Assembly (NCBI GenBank): GCA_028753945.1
Contig: JAPNXP010000008.1
Span: 2,976,001-3,040,000 of the forward strand
Origin: Hexactinellida sp. DTS-2022
Taxonomy: Eukaryota > Porifera > Hexactinellida
DNA: 64,000 nt
Reading direction: 5' to 3'
Position 1 is the stretch's first letter; every line of letters begins with the position of its first letter. The notes beneath the pieces are model-generated. The model saw only the letters and a program-made list of their open reading frames with translations, had not been told where the DNA came from and searched no databases. Below are positions 45,715-58,126 of this stretch, one piece after another. A program made the position numbers and the translations under genes.

Positions 45715-46985
45715 ACGAATAATCAAAAATCAAAACCCCTCACAGAGTTGATGGGAGTGTGCTTCTTCTTGGTGCACGAGCCGCACCCAATGTTTGATTT
45801 AAATATAATTTCAATATTCAAATTACATTTCATCTTAATTTAATATAATTTAATTAATGTTTGAATTGTAAAGATTTCAAATATTGAATTAAATAAAGAT
45901 TAATTATTACAAATAGAAATAGGAATACGTGGAGTATTTACGTTACTATTTTGAATAATAGAATTGACATCACCATCAAATGTAAATGTTCCAAGTGTTT
46001 TAATTGCACTTGTATGAAAGACAGCTTTACTTACAAACAGACTAGCATCATAACAATAGCAGTCATTTTCAAATGCAGTAGTATGTAATATGTTCTATAC
46101 TATATGATCACTACTATAGAGTAATTACAATATGGAAATGGCTGATTTAAAAAACCGATAATAAAACGTAGAATTGGTTAGCGACCTGTTCATTTTAATT
46201 GATATATAGAAAGAACATCCTTAGGAGAATACAACCTTTATATTTTCAATTTCTAATTCGAATTATCAAAGAATCACTGGACCAGAACACAAATTTCGAT
46301 ATAACTGACGAACAAAGACAAAATGGAGAAATTGGGCTACGAGGTGATCATCTCCAGAAAAATTTCTGTCTAAATTTCAAATCTCTATCCCCAATAATTT
46401 AGTCAGGCCATCGGTACGGCCGGCCGGTGTAAGCGCGTTATGGGAACCCCAGCGTTTTAGGGACCCCGTCCCAATATCGCTAATGTTTTAAAGCCCTGGG
46501 GGCCCAAAACGCTAGAAATTTAGGGACGGGGGGCCCTAAGACCCTGGGGTTCCATCAGAACGATTTTAGTACTGTGCATTCTTATAGTATAAAACTATAA
46601 TTTACAGTACCCTATACTATAAAGTTTTTTACTAGAAGAAGCACACTAAAAGCACAAACACTCCTCGCCCTCAACAGAAAATTCGAAATTTTGATTAGGC
46701 CGCAGTAATTTAAAGTTTCTAGCAGTTGGAACAAATTTTCATTTACCAGACTAACCTCTACTCGAAAAATTTTCGGTACTTCAGTTGAGAGCTCATTTAA
46801 TGCATTATCCTTGCGTTCAATTTGTGAGCTGATGCTTAACTGAGATATTATCGTTTCTCACTTTCATTATGTTCCGTTCTTTTCCTCTTCACTTGGGGAT
46901 TGTGATAAATGTTGATTTTAGTCCTTGTGCCATAAATAACAATAATAAGTATCATAGAATGAGTCATAATTACTAATTATTTCAT
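45715..46985. other. Gene-poor spacer with an inverted repeat
   Basis: No confident gene. About 46440-46556 is an inverted repeat (TGGGAACCCCAG .. CTGGGGTTCCA, with 'agggaccccgtccc' inside) that looks like a GC-rich MITE; no duplication was resolved. A 67-codon frame at 46199-46402 has no motif. Confidence 0.45.
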
Positions 46986-47023
46986 TACTAACAGTGTTAT
47001 TTATAATCAGCTGAACAATAAAA

Positions 47024-47137
47024 ATCCAAAATTGCAGCCTGTGCCGACGCAAGTTCCTTTGGTAGCATATTTTGATGGTGGTTTATTGATAGTGCCTCCA
47101 AAGGAACATGCTGTCGGCACAGGCTGCAATTTTGGAT
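47024..47137 (+). repeat. Hairpin H5
   Basis: Same arms and the same AG-insertion asymmetry as H1-H4. Confidence 0.9.
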
Positions 47138-47862
47138 TTTTTTCGCCATGTCATCATCACTATGAAGGTGTTAAATTATTTCAGAATGGTGTTTTCAAAA
47201 GGCAACGACCCTTAGTGATTTGGAATTTTCCATTTTGCTCACCTCATTTGAGAGATATTCAAGTTTCAGTATAATATAATCCGTGATGACTCAGCATTTT
47301 TTAAGTGCGTGTTGGGTATTCACCCAACTCCAACCAACCCATGCGAATTATTTAATTCACAAAATTGTAAAATAATTTTTTTTGACGATGTCATAATCAC
47401 CTCAAGGTGTCAAGACCCAGTTGTATAGGTGGTACGTGGCATAAGGACCAATTGATAAATTGAAAGTTTGTTTCTATCTAGTATCATCTCTGAGATTAAT
47501 GAATTTTAGCTAATTAGTAAAAATATTTAATTAATTAATTAATTAATTATTTAACACCATTATTATGTACAGCAAAATAAATTAAGTTCAATTATTTGCA
47601 ATTATTATTAAATTACAATTTAATTTCACTATCATATTTGAATTCAGCGCACTCGATAACCCCAATAATCTAATTGGAACCGTCTCTAAAAGTTAAACAC
47701 AGAGCGAATTAATTAGAATTAAATATGTCATGTATCCATTGTGCAAGAATATTCTAAGCAGAAGGAAATATTATTAATAAACACATAATCTGTCGTTGTT
47801 ATGGAATGTAAAATCTTAGTTTTCAATTGGAAATAGAAGCCTACTCGATCTCACAGGTCGTA

Positions 47863-47964
47863 CAGTCAACTCCGCTTAATAGAGCCACCTCGGGACCAGG
47901 TTGTTTTGACCCGATTAAGCGGAGAAACCGATTAACCGGTGGCTCTATTAAGCGGAGTTGACTG
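47863..47964. mobile_element. pogo-like MITE, CAGTCAACTCCGC (102 bp)
   Basis: TA on both sides (47861-47862, 47965-47966). Near-perfect palindromic ends CAGTCAACTCCGCTTAATAG. Confidence 0.9.
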
Positions 47965-48128
47965 TAATAATAACGCATTGAAACAATTGATTTCGATTTA
48001 ACACTTTCAATTGAACTCAAGTGTTAGTTAACAAAGGAAACTTGCAACTCAATTGTGGCACAAACTAAGTACAATTTGAAAATTCGTGCACTGAAAAACC
48101 TTCATAGTGATGATGACATGGCGAAAAA

Positions 48129-48197
48129 ATCCCAAATGCAGCCTGTTCCGACAGCATGTTCCTTTGGAGGCACTATCAATAAACCACCATCAAAATA
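48129..48197 (-). repeat. Half hairpin H6, cut by a MITE
   Basis: The AG-containing arm and loop are present, then the 48198-48394 MITE. Beyond it only 'tagtgctc' remains of the second arm. Confidence 0.8.
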
Positions 48198-48394
48198 CAG
48201 TCAGGTCTGCTTATTTATATGAACAAGATTTCGTCTGCTTAATATAAAGATTTTTTATTATGAACAAGCCCTATGGCCCCAATTAAACAACTTACATAGG
48301 GTTTGTATTAAGTTGAGTTCGCTTATTATGAAGTCTCTCTATTATGAACACAATTTTTGGTCCCTTGAATGTTCATAATAAAAGAACCTGACTG
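48198..48394. mobile_element. pogo-like MITE, CAGTCAGGT ends (197 bp)
   Basis: TA on both sides (48196-48197, 48395-48396). Ends CAGTCAGGTCTGCTTATT and inverse of AATAAAAGAACCTGACTG. An older relative lies at 37137-37350. Confidence 0.9.
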
Positions 48395-48437
48395 TATAGT
48401 GCTCTTATTTACTTGCTCAAATCACTATTTATATATC

Positions 48438-48516
48438 TGTAATAGTCCATATTCTCTAATAGGCCCCTTTGGGCCAATTGCCCACTGGTGGACTATTAGA
48501 GAGAACAGTGTGTATG
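48438..48516. repeat. Short MITE fragment (tagtccatattctct)
   Basis: 'aatagtccatattctctaat' .. 'gtggactattagagagaaca' is an imperfect inverted repeat. A similar piece lies at 14395-14461 and related sequence in 2331-2865. Confidence 0.6.
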
Positions 48517-48568
48517 TACTAAATATTTTTGGAATAATTTTCGTTTACTTTCACGTAGATTACTCTTT

Positions 48569-49130
48569 ATGTTATGTCTCTTTCCAAATGCTCTTTGGAC
48601 ATTCCTACCCATGATAGTTAGCCTTCCATTTTGGCTCACTTTACCAACAAATCAAAGATCGTTGAAGATGCCACCAGCTCCGACGCTGTCGCATCTTACA
48701 TTCTACAATATGCTGGAGATTGAGGTTCCCTTTCTTCTAAAGCCTACCCTGTGCACCTTCCCCGATCAATTTGCGAAATCATCAACTGGTCACTCTATCC
48801 AGAAGCAGTGGTTTGAGCATTTCCCATGGCTACAACTGGCTGAAAACTGGGATACAAAAAACCGACGCCTGAATGTAAGCGACATGTACTTCCTCAAAAA
48901 TACGAAGTTTCCCTGGATAAATAACGACGAAGGTTCTCAGACATTCAAAAAGGGGGGAAAAGCATCAAGAAACACAACGAGAGTCGCATTCACTGAGATG
49001 CAGAATCCGCCCTTAGAAGTGCATGGAAATCGGACATACCTAATTTCCGGAACGGGACGGTACGGAACGCTCCATATATTAAAAAGTACACAACGCATGC
49101 GTCCTAAGTACACAGCGCATGCGCTATAGG
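48569..49130 (+). other. Open frame of unknown nature (186 codons)
   Basis: Unusually long for this region. From codon about 33 the composition looks protein-like, with PPAPTLSHLTFYNMLE and IQKQWFEHFPWLQL, then 'WDTKNRRLNVSDMYFLKNTK'. 'xQKxWFxxFxWL' recalls the start of TTF-type zinc-finger proteins of hAT transposons, but the expected cysteines do not follow. The last 25 codons lie in simple GCATGC-rich sequence. It may be a transposon-derived fragment; I would not call it a gene. Confidence 0.3.
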
Positions 49131-49175
49131 TACGCAGCGCATGATGCGCCCTAAGTGCATGCACATCGCATGCAA
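49085..49175. repeat. GCATGC-rich cluster upstream of unit K2
   Basis: Repeats of 'gcgcatgc', 'acgcatgcg' and 'tgcatgc' occur about every 15-20 bp, ending 60-70 bp before the K2 start codon. No such cluster precedes K1. Confidence 0.6.
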
Positions 49176-49236
49176 TTAGCGGCGGACTATATAAATATAC
49201 GGAAGTAGGCAATAATGTTTAACTCTTGTCTAAATT

Positions 49237-50995
49237 ATGCCTCGCGTAACAAAAGGAAATGTCAGAGAGATGCTTGCACTAACGATTGAGAGATTTCAAG
49301 CAATAACCGGAGAACCAATTGGTGTAGTCTACTGTTGGAGAGGTAGTATCTCAGTTTTAGGCAATTAAACTTTTGGAAAGTATGTTTCTAACAATAGGGA
49401 CAATATTTCCTACATTTCAAAGTAATATCGTACCTGTTACCGATCATACTTGTTACCCAATAATTAAACAAATACTAAAACAATATGAATATTACTAAGA
49501 TAATATGGCAACGAATTCTTTCTAAAATAAATTCTAACCAATCATTTGTTCGCGCTACATGAGAATGATCCGTCGCAAAGCGACCGAGACCGAAGGGCTC
49601 GTATACATAAAAATATGACTTTTCCTATTTGTAAATGTACCTTTATTATATTTTACAGGAAGAGCACGGAATTTCTGGGGGAATAATGTATTTAAGCCAA
49701 CATGGTGGCCCAAAGGAGTTCCCTATAGGAGAAAATCGAATACTTATGACAAAAAGTCCTTGATAAGTGCACTGCGTTCTTACCGTGATTTCATATCCCA
49801 GCAAGAGCAACAGAGTAATATCGTAGCCGATAGAGATAGATCTCCGATACATTCCCCTCAAAAGAAGAAGCCTATTCCTCCTAAGTCTACAGTTGAAGAT
49901 GAGGATTGTACCACTTCGAGTCATTTATCTCTCTCGTCAACTGATTTTCAGTTTCAACAACCAGAATACACTTCTCCTGAAACTAGGGAGACAATCACTC
50001 AAGCTTCACCCATAAGACAATCAGATCGACTACCCGAGTACACTTATTCTTTTGAGCCTAAAGACCCAAATCCTCCTGGTTCCCTCGCAATTCTATCTGG
50101 AGCAACTCCTTTAAAGACTATTAACAGGTCGGCATATTAGATGAATCAGTGAGATCCGATGCCTGCAAGAATTATTAAACTCAAATACATTTTTGAGTGA
50201 CATCACAATTAATAGCTTTATGGTAAGTTACTTGTAACAGTAGTCGTCGTAAGTATTAATTATAATTTTTCTTCGATTGTATCTAGGTTACCCTAAAAAA
50301 ACAGTTTTCAAACCTCACTGGGCTACAAGACTGCATTTTATCTGAGGTCGTGTATTTACTTTCGAAAATTATTGTTGGCCCTGCCAAAATAATACATTTA
50401 TTACGTATAATATTTATTTTTTATTAGAATCGGCAGTTTATTAAAGCCCCTTTGGGAAGTTTTCAAATACACCATGACGCTAATTTACATTGGGTATGTA
50501 GCAGAATTAATAACGAGGGACAAGTATTTTTGTACGATTCTCTATTTCATAACCACACAAGCGAGAAGCTTGATATCCAACTTGCTCTTCTCTATCGAAC
50601 AGAAACAGGGAATTTAAACGTAACTGTACCGCCTCTCCAGCAACAGAGAGGAGTATCAGACTGCGGTGTATTTGCCATCGCTGTATGTATTGCATTAGCA
50701 AACGGACAAGAACCGAGTAATTTGAGATGGCGTCAATCATCCATGGGGGCAACCTTCGGAAATTCATAATATCTGAATTAATATCACCCCTACCTACACT
50801 ACAGAGCAAATGTCTACGTTCAAAGATCACAGCCAACTTACCGAAGAATTATACCATAAAGTTATGGTGCATATGTCGGTTACCAGAGGTTGTGATAAAT
50901 GTAATTCATGGTTTCATAACCCATGTGTTGGATTACCAGATGTAACTCAAAATGTGGTTATATTCACATGCCGAATTTTCCAACCCCTAAAGTAG
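49237..50995 (+). pseudogene. ULP1-like protease with PHD finger, unit K2
   Basis: Paralogue of 40123-42525. Exon 1 is 49237-49342 (MPRVTKGNVREML .. VVYCWRG) and exon 2 runs from 49659 (RARNFWGNN .. TWWPKGVP), continuing into a Ser/Pro-rich stretch with a stop at 50140. Pieces ending near 50222 and 50347 follow, then the protease exon from 50428: His in ANLHWV, Asp in FLYDS, QQQRG, Cys in SDCGVF. After LRWRQSS the frame slips in a run of five G (about 50744). The next piece (LRKFIISELISPLPT .. KLWCICRLPE) slips again near 50890 before CDKCNSWFHNPCVG. The PHD finger is therefore complete only across two frames and its final CxxC is degraded. Relative to K1, about 80 residues after the exon-1 core are missing. 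It is inactive as read. It converges on 51066-53215. Confidence 0.75.
49535..49606 (-). repeat. Small-hairpin repeat fragment in the K2 intron
   Basis: 'gatccgtcgcaaagcgacc' and 'gagaccgaagggctcgta' are the terminal block of the family. It lies in the intron between exons 1 and 2. Confidence 0.85.
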
Positions 50996-51065
50996 TGAAG
51001 TACGAAGTCTCAACGTTTTTTATACTTATAGATTTTAGACATTTGGAATAAATGCATAGTACTAA

Positions 51066-53215
51066 TTATTCAATTCTTATCTTTAATTTTTTCCTCGCTT
51101 GATTATTAGAACAAAATAGGAAGTATCTCACGTTGAAAAATACGTTCTCGACTCGCATGTAAGCAACTTGCGTTGAGTTTCTTCTAAGCGTAGAAAATAA
51201 CTGCTCACATACTTGAGAGTTGATTCTCTTGAATTCTTCACTTTTAATTGACTTTAGAGAGTATGATACATTACAACAATGGTTCTTCGAATGAAAGCGA
51301 TCCACCAAGAATGTTGTGTTTTGGAAGAGTGTAGGATCTCTAAAAATAGAACAATAATTACATTATTCAGGATGGTGTAACATAAAATAAGATCTCACTA
51401 TTATATTCATACCTGATAACGCAAGTGTTATGCAAATTACAAGCATTGTCATAAATAATGATTTTTGGTGGCTCTTGAAATAATGAGAGTAACAGATTGA
51501 AAACACCTATGGTAGATTCCTTCTTTCTAAGTATTTGGAACCCATAACAAATTTTATGTTACACACTAATACTAACCACTCAGGTGATAGCCTCTGATGT
51601 TTGGGATATATCTTCGTGCAAGCTTTCGAAGTTTTTTCTTCATGTTCACTTTCGTAAATTGGTAATCTATTAATAATATTAGTTTAAACTTTAAAGTATA
51701 CAATATTTAATTGAAACAGATGTAATTTCCTTACTTGTATCGCGTTGTAATAGCAGGGAAGTATTTCAAGAGATCATTGTTTGTAAATGCCTTCACCAAT
51801 TTTCTAGTTTCGACATTACTGTTAAGATTCGCAACTTTCAACAAAACTAGCCTAAGCAGCCTAACTACAATATGATGAAGAGTGAATTCACCATGAGTTT
51901 GATTTTCTGTATTTCCAAATGAATTAAAGAGCGTTTTTAATGTAGAATTTTTTTCATTTATACCTTGTAACAAATTTCGATTGACTGATATACCATTTGA
52001 AAGGTTTTAATGGCTGCAAACTCAATGCCGTTAAGAAGGGAAAATTGAAATAGGCCCGTTATGGGCTCTGAGGGTGTTAGGAGCTCAACGATCATCTTGG
52101 CGTTTGGATAATTAGGGTTTATCAAATTAAGCCCTTCTATTATGCAGTTTGAAAATACTATATACTCAGCGAATTCTTCCAACTCAAAAGAATTGATCAT
52201 GTTGTGAAATTCCTTTGCTAACAGTCCATTAGTACAATAAAGTGTGAGGGTTTTGCGAGTTTTTAAATCAGGAATAAAAACTCGTTTAGTAAAGGGAATT
52301 AACGAGTATTTTTGATTTTCATCATATTCCTCCAACGTTTCAGGAACTTCTTTGACTGTTCCCATTGTTATTCCATCCAACACCAAAACTTTTGGATTGT
52401 CTTTGCATTCTGGGTAAGTGAAACTGGATACATAATCTACATCAAGCAATCTTAGATAGGCATTCCAGCCATGCTGTAAAATATGATAACTGAACCTAAG
52501 TTCTCTCCCCAATCTCTGAAATTTATTGTTCTTTGCTCTAAATATATACATAAATGATAGGCTATGTATAAGTCTATTTGAATTTAGAATAATAATAATA
52601 AATAAGATGAAGGTATATGTAATTACTTACCTCATATATCCATGGAGAGTATTTCTTGACATTGTCATAAATTCGCTATATTCAAATAATACCCCGTAGT
52701 GAATAAAATAACGATTGTTGATATTTAACAACAAATATTTATCTCCTTCAAACACGACTTTGCATTGACAACATCCTTCGCAAGTGGATCTGTAAACTAA
52801 ATCCAAAATAAAATATTCAATAATGAATATATAAATTTTAATCAAAACAATTAAGAGAATCTTACCTCTATGATCTTTAAATTCAAATATTTCATTTTCA
52901 GTGTAAATTATAACCCCTTTTTTAGCAAGAGTTAGATTATTCTCATTAGTTTTAAACCCATGCTGACAAAGAGTAACTTCCGGAATTAGTTGAGTTGGTA
53001 GAGAAATTCCTCGAGCAAGTTGCTCGCTATAAATATTAGCTGATGTATTACTGAGAATAAACGGAATTGGCCTTGTAGATGTCGTTGAGTAATCAATACT
53101 TTTGATTGATATTGGTGATTGATCTGTGAATTCAGATAGTATCGCTTCTACAAACTGATTTTTGCTTACAAGCTCCACTACAGTTATCACAATACCATTT
53201 TTTCACAATACCATT
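51066..53215 (-). pseudogene. KDZ-like DDE transposase, unit K2
   Basis: Collinear with the K1 copy but better preserved. From the 5' side: WYCDNCSGAC (about 53175-53205), a piece from SIDYSTTSTRPIPF to FEFKDHR with a donor near 52863, STCEGCCQCKVVFEGD .. SRNTLHGYMR with a donor at 52627, and GWNAYLRLLDVDYVSSF. VLVLDGITMGT (first Asp, about 52370-52400), ELEEFAEYIV, 'GFQILRKKES', IIIYDNACNLH (about 51440-51480), FLVDRFHSKNHCC and INSQVCEQLFSTLRR (Glu) follow, with a stop at 51066. At least six short introns fit GT..AG. One frame slip near 53150 separates the first Cys pair from the rest. The 5' end is missing: coding sequence stops where the palindromic satellite begins (53217). A KDZ transposase would mobilise the unit; the match is from motif memory, so the superfamily is provisional. 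Confidence 0.65.
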
Positions 53216-53216
53216 T

Positions 53217-55045
53217 TTACTGTGCCGACTATACTATAGTATAGTGGCCCAGTATTGGTCTTAGTGCTTTGGTTTGTTTTTTATTTTACTGTGCCGACTA
53301 TACTATAGTATAGTGGCCCAGTATTGGTCTTAGTGCTTTGGTTTGTTTTTACTGTGCCGACTATACTATAGTATAGTGGCCCAGTTCTAATCTCAGTGCC
53401 TTGGTTAGTTATTACTGTGCCGACTATACTATAGTATAGTGGCCCAGTTCTAATCTCACTGCCTTTATTTTTATTTTATTTTTACTGTGCCGACTATACT
53501 ATAGTATAGTGGCCCAGTTCAAATCTTACTGCCTTTATTGTATATTATTATTATTACTGTGCCGACTATACTATAGTATAGTGGCCCAGTTCTAATCTTA
53601 CTGCCTTTATTGTATATTATTACTGTGCCGACTATAGTATAGTATAGTGGGCCAGTTCTATTATTATTATTACTGTGCCGACTATACTATAGTATAGTGG
53701 CCCAGTTCTAATCATACTGCCTTTATTGTATATTATTATTACTGTGCCGACTATACTATAGTATAGTGGCCCAGTATTGGAATCACTGCCTTTATTACTG
53801 TGCCGACTATACTATAGTATAGTGGCCCAGTATTGGAATCACTGCCTTTATTATTACTGTGCCGACTATACTATAGTATAGTGGCCCAGTTCTAATCTTA
53901 CTGCCTTTAATAATATTATTATTTTTTTTACTGTGCCGACTATACTATAGTATAGTGGCCCAGTATTAGAATCACTGCCTTTATTATTACTGTGCCGACT
54001 ATACTATAGTATAGTGGCCCAGTTCTAATCTTACTGTCTTTAATAATATTATTTTTACTGTGCCGACTATACTATAGTATAGTGGCCCAGTTCTAATCTT
54101 ACTGCCTTTAATAATAATATTTTATTTTATTACTGTGCCGACTATACTATAGTATAGTGGCCCAGTATTGGAATCACTGCCTTTATTACTGTGCCGACTA
54201 TACTATAGTATAGTGGCCCAGTATTGGAATCACTGCCTTTATTACTGTGCCGACTATACTATAGTATAGTGGCCCAGTATTAGAATCACTGCCTTTATTA
54301 TTATTATTTTTACTGTGCCGACTATACTATAGTATAGTGGCCCAGTATTGGAATCACTGCCTTTATTACTGTGCCGACTATACTATAGTATAGTGGCCCA
54401 GTATTAGAATCACTGCCTTTATTATTATTATTTTTACTGTGCCGACTATACTATAGTATAGTGGCCCAGTATTGGAATCACTGCCTTTATTACTGTGCCG
54501 ACTATACTATAGTATAGTGGCCCAGTATTAGAATCACTGCCTTTATTATTACTGTGCCGACTATACTATAGTATAGTGGCCCAGTTCTAATCTTACTGCC
54601 TTTAATAATATTATTTTTACTGTGCCGACTATACTATAGTATAGTGGCCCAGTTCTAATCTTACTGCCTTTAATAATAATATTTTATTTTATTACTGTGC
54701 CGACTATACTATAGTATAGTGGCCCAGTATTGGAATCACTGCCTTTATTACTGTGCCGACTATACAATAGTATAGTGGCCCAGTATTGGAATCACTGCCT
54801 TTATTACTGTGCCGACTATACTATAGTATAGTGGCCCAGTATTAGAATCACTGCCTTTATTATTATTATTTTTACTGTGCCGACTATACTATAGTATAGT
54901 GGCCCAGTATTGGAATCACTGCCTTTATTACTGTGCCGACTATACTATAGTATAGTGGCCCAGTATTGGAATCACTGCCTTTATTACTGTGCCGACTATA
55001 CTATAGTATAGTGGCCCAGTATTGATCTTACTGCCTTTATTTTTT
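53217..55045. repeat. Palindromic satellite, 29 units
   Basis: Each unit has a fixed 36-nt core with the perfect palindrome ACTATACTATAGTATAGT, flanked by ACTGTGCCG on the left and GGCCCAGT on the right. Variable tails are of two kinds (attggaatcactgccttta, tctaatcttactgccttta) followed by (TTA)n. The period is 47-90 bp. Units 13-21 and 22-29 repeat at an offset of 562 bp, a higher-order repeat. Only a few cores deviate (for example near 53632 and 54767). It ends at 'tttctccgtagacggtgccc', the flank of a hairpin-array unit. Confidence 0.95.
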
Positions 55046-55716
55046 CTCCGTAGACGGTGCCCTGACCAGACCTTTATTGTTGTTAGGCTGAAATTTGGTA
55101 TGAAGAAGCGGTGTTACCGTCTAATTTGCACCTGGGGTTACGATTTTTGATCAAATAATTTTAACACCTAATTAAGCTTATTAAGGCTCATAACATTAAA
55201 TTAATAATTATGAGATTGATCAAATTTAAATGTTTGGAAAGAGAATTTAATTTTACACCTTTTGGAAGGATACGAATTTTAAATTTGTCCGTAGTTTCAG
55301 CCATAATTTTGGTGCCAATCTATTCTATTTCCTCACACTTGAGATTCAGTAAAACTGTTAAATCTAATTCTATTGTTTCAACTTGTAATAATTATATTGA
55401 TTTAACTTGTTAAATCTTACTCTATTGTTTCTACTTGAGATAATTATATTGATTTAACTAATAAATTCCAGCTGGCTTCTATTTAATTGTAGTATTATAA
55501 GGAATTTGTTGACTCAACTCAACCAACCGTGGATAACATTGCTAAAAGAAATTACTAATAATATATTTTATAATCAATACATAATGAATGAATGACATTA
55601 AACTCTTGATGGTTTATGAAAGAAACTAACTTCAAATTTATCTACCGTTCCTTGTGACTCCGACCAATTAACAAATGGTTCTTCACGCCTTGGGCGTTGA
55701 TGACTTGGCGAAAAAA

Positions 55717-55833
55717 ATCCAAAATTGCAGCCTGCGCCGACAGCATGTTCCTTTGGAGGCACTATCAATAAACCACCAACAAAATATAGTGCCACCAAAG
55801 GAACATGCGTCGGCACAGGCTGCAATTTTGGAT
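55717..55833 (-). repeat. Hairpin H7
   Basis: AG-containing arm first, as expected for the reverse orientation. Confidence 0.9.
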
Positions 55834-56580
55834 TTTTATATCATTATTATTATTATTTTTTCTCCGTAGACGGTACCCTGGCTACACCTTTATACATTGA
55901 GGGCTGAAACTTGCCATGTAGATGCGAAGTGCCCTTCTAATTTGCACCTGGGGTTACGATTTTTGATTACGAAATTTTGCACACATCTTCAACACCTTTC
56001 AAAATTTGTCTGGTCCATAACTCAAAAAATGTTTTACAAAACCCCCAAATTTTATTTCACATTTGGATTCACCATAAAATTCTGCGTCTAATGGGAGAAG
56101 AAATTTTTAATAAAGGGTTTAATTTCTGCCATAAATGGGGGTTAAAATTTCTTTGTTTACTCGCACTTCAGTTTCAATAAAACTGTGAAATCTAATTCCA
56201 TTGTTTCAACTTGTAATAATTATATTGATTTAACTTGTTAAATCTTACTCTATTGTTTCAACTTGCGATAATTAAATTGATTCAACTTATAAATTCCAGC
56301 TGGATTCTATTTAATTCTAGTATTACTATACAATGGATTAAATAAAATATAATAATATAAGGAATTTGTTGACTAAACTCAAATCACCGTGGATAACATT
56401 GCTGAAATAACTAACTAATAATATAATTTATTATCAATACATAATGAATGAATGGCATTAAACTCTTGATGGGTTATGATAGAAACTAACTTCAAATTAA
56501 TCTACCATTCCTTGTGACTCGGACCAATTAACAAATGGTTCTTGACACCTTGAGGCGTTGATGACTTGACGAAAAATAAA

Positions 56581-56697
56581 ATCCAAAATTGCAGCCTGTG
56601 CCGACAGCATGTTCCTTTGGAGGCACAATCAATAAAGCACCAACAAAATATAGTGCCACCAAAGGTACATGCGTCGGCACAGTCTGCAATTTTGGAT
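56581..56697 (-). repeat. Hairpin H8
   Basis: Same hairpin with two point changes (GGCACAATC, AAAGGTACATG). Confidence 0.9.
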
Positions 56698-58010
56698 TTT
56701 TTTTTAATTTCTCCGTAGCAGGTGCCCTGGCCACACCTGTATACATTGAGGGCTGAAAATTGGCATGTAGTTGCGGAGGGACCGTCTAATTTGCACCTAG
56801 GGCTACGAATTTTTATTAAGAAATTTTTGACACATCTTTAACACCTTTCAAAATTTGTCTGGTCCATAACTCAAAATATGTTTTAATAAACCCCAAAATT
56901 TTATTTCATATTTGGATTCATCTTAGAATTCTGCGTCTGATGGGAAAAGAAAATTTGTCAAAATTGGTTTAATTTCTGCCATAAATGGGAGTTAAAATTC
57001 CTTTGTTTACTCAACACTTCAATTTCAATAAAACAGTGAAATCTAATTTAATTGTTTCAACTTGTAATAATTATATTGATTTAACTTGTTAAATCTTTCA
57101 CTATTGTTTCAACTTGCGATAATTAAATTGATTCAACTTATAAATTCCAGCTGGCTTCTATTTAATTGTAGTATTACTATACAATGGATTAAATAAAATA
57201 TAATAATATAAGGAATTTGTTGACTAAACTCAAATCACCGTGGATAACATTGCTAAAATGAATAACTAATAATTTAATTTATTATCAATAAGTAATGAAT
57301 GAATGGCATTAAACTAAAGATGGTTTATGATAGAACCGTTAAGATTTTACATTCCACAACAACGACAGATTAAGTGATTATATTGATTTCGGCGAGAATA
57401 TTCTTTTTGCACAATTAGTGTACTGACGTAATTTATTATAATTAATTCCTTTTGTATTTAACTTATAGAATTTTCCAATTGGATTATTGGGGTTATCGAG
57501 TGCGCTGAATTCAAATATGATAGTGAAATTCGATTTAAATTAATAATAATTGCAAATAATTGAACTTAATTTATTTTGCTGTACATAATAATGTTGCTAA
57601 ATTATTAATTTATTAATAAAATATTTATACTAATTAGCTAAATTTCATTAATCTCAGAGATGATACAAGATAGAAACAAACTTTCAATTTATCAATTGGT
57701 CCTTATGCCACGTACCACCTATACAAGTGGGTCTTGACACCATGAGGTGATGATGACATCGTCAAAAAAATGTATTTTTACAATTTTGTGAATTAAATAA
57801 TTCGCATGGGTTGGTTGGAGTTGGGTGAATACCCAACACGCACTTTAAAAATGCTGAGTCATCACAGATTATATTCTACTGAAACTTGAATATCTCTCAA
57901 ATGAAGTCAGCTAAATGGAAACTTCCACCACTCTAAGGGTCGTTGCCTACTGAAACACCTTTCTGTAATAATTTAACACCTTCATAGTGATGATGACTAG
58001 GCGAAAAAAA

Positions 58011-58126
58011 ATCCAAAATTGCAGCTTGTGCCGACAGCATGTTCCTTTGGAGGCACTATCAATAAACCATCACCAAAATATAGTGCCACCTAAGGACATG
58101 CGTCGGCACAGGGTGCAATTTTGGAT
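58011..58126 (-). repeat. Hairpin H9
   Basis: Same hairpin. One arm has lost bases (ACCTAAGGACATG). Confidence 0.9.

Larger units (their letters stand above)
46990..48195. repeat. Hairpin-array unit, middle copy
   Basis: One unit in the left-block orientation with its hairpin at 47024-47137, running through the 'cactcgataacccc' landmark to about 48060. It then meets the start of a second, oppositely oriented unit (hairpin arm 48129-48197). It is interrupted by MITEs 47863-47964 and 48198-48394. Confidence 0.8.

Noticed and set aside
53217-55045. CRISPR-like look of a regular repeat with spacers
   Set aside because: The tails between cores are themselves repeated and AT-microsatellite-like rather than unique spacers. 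The context is eukaryotic and no cas genes are present.
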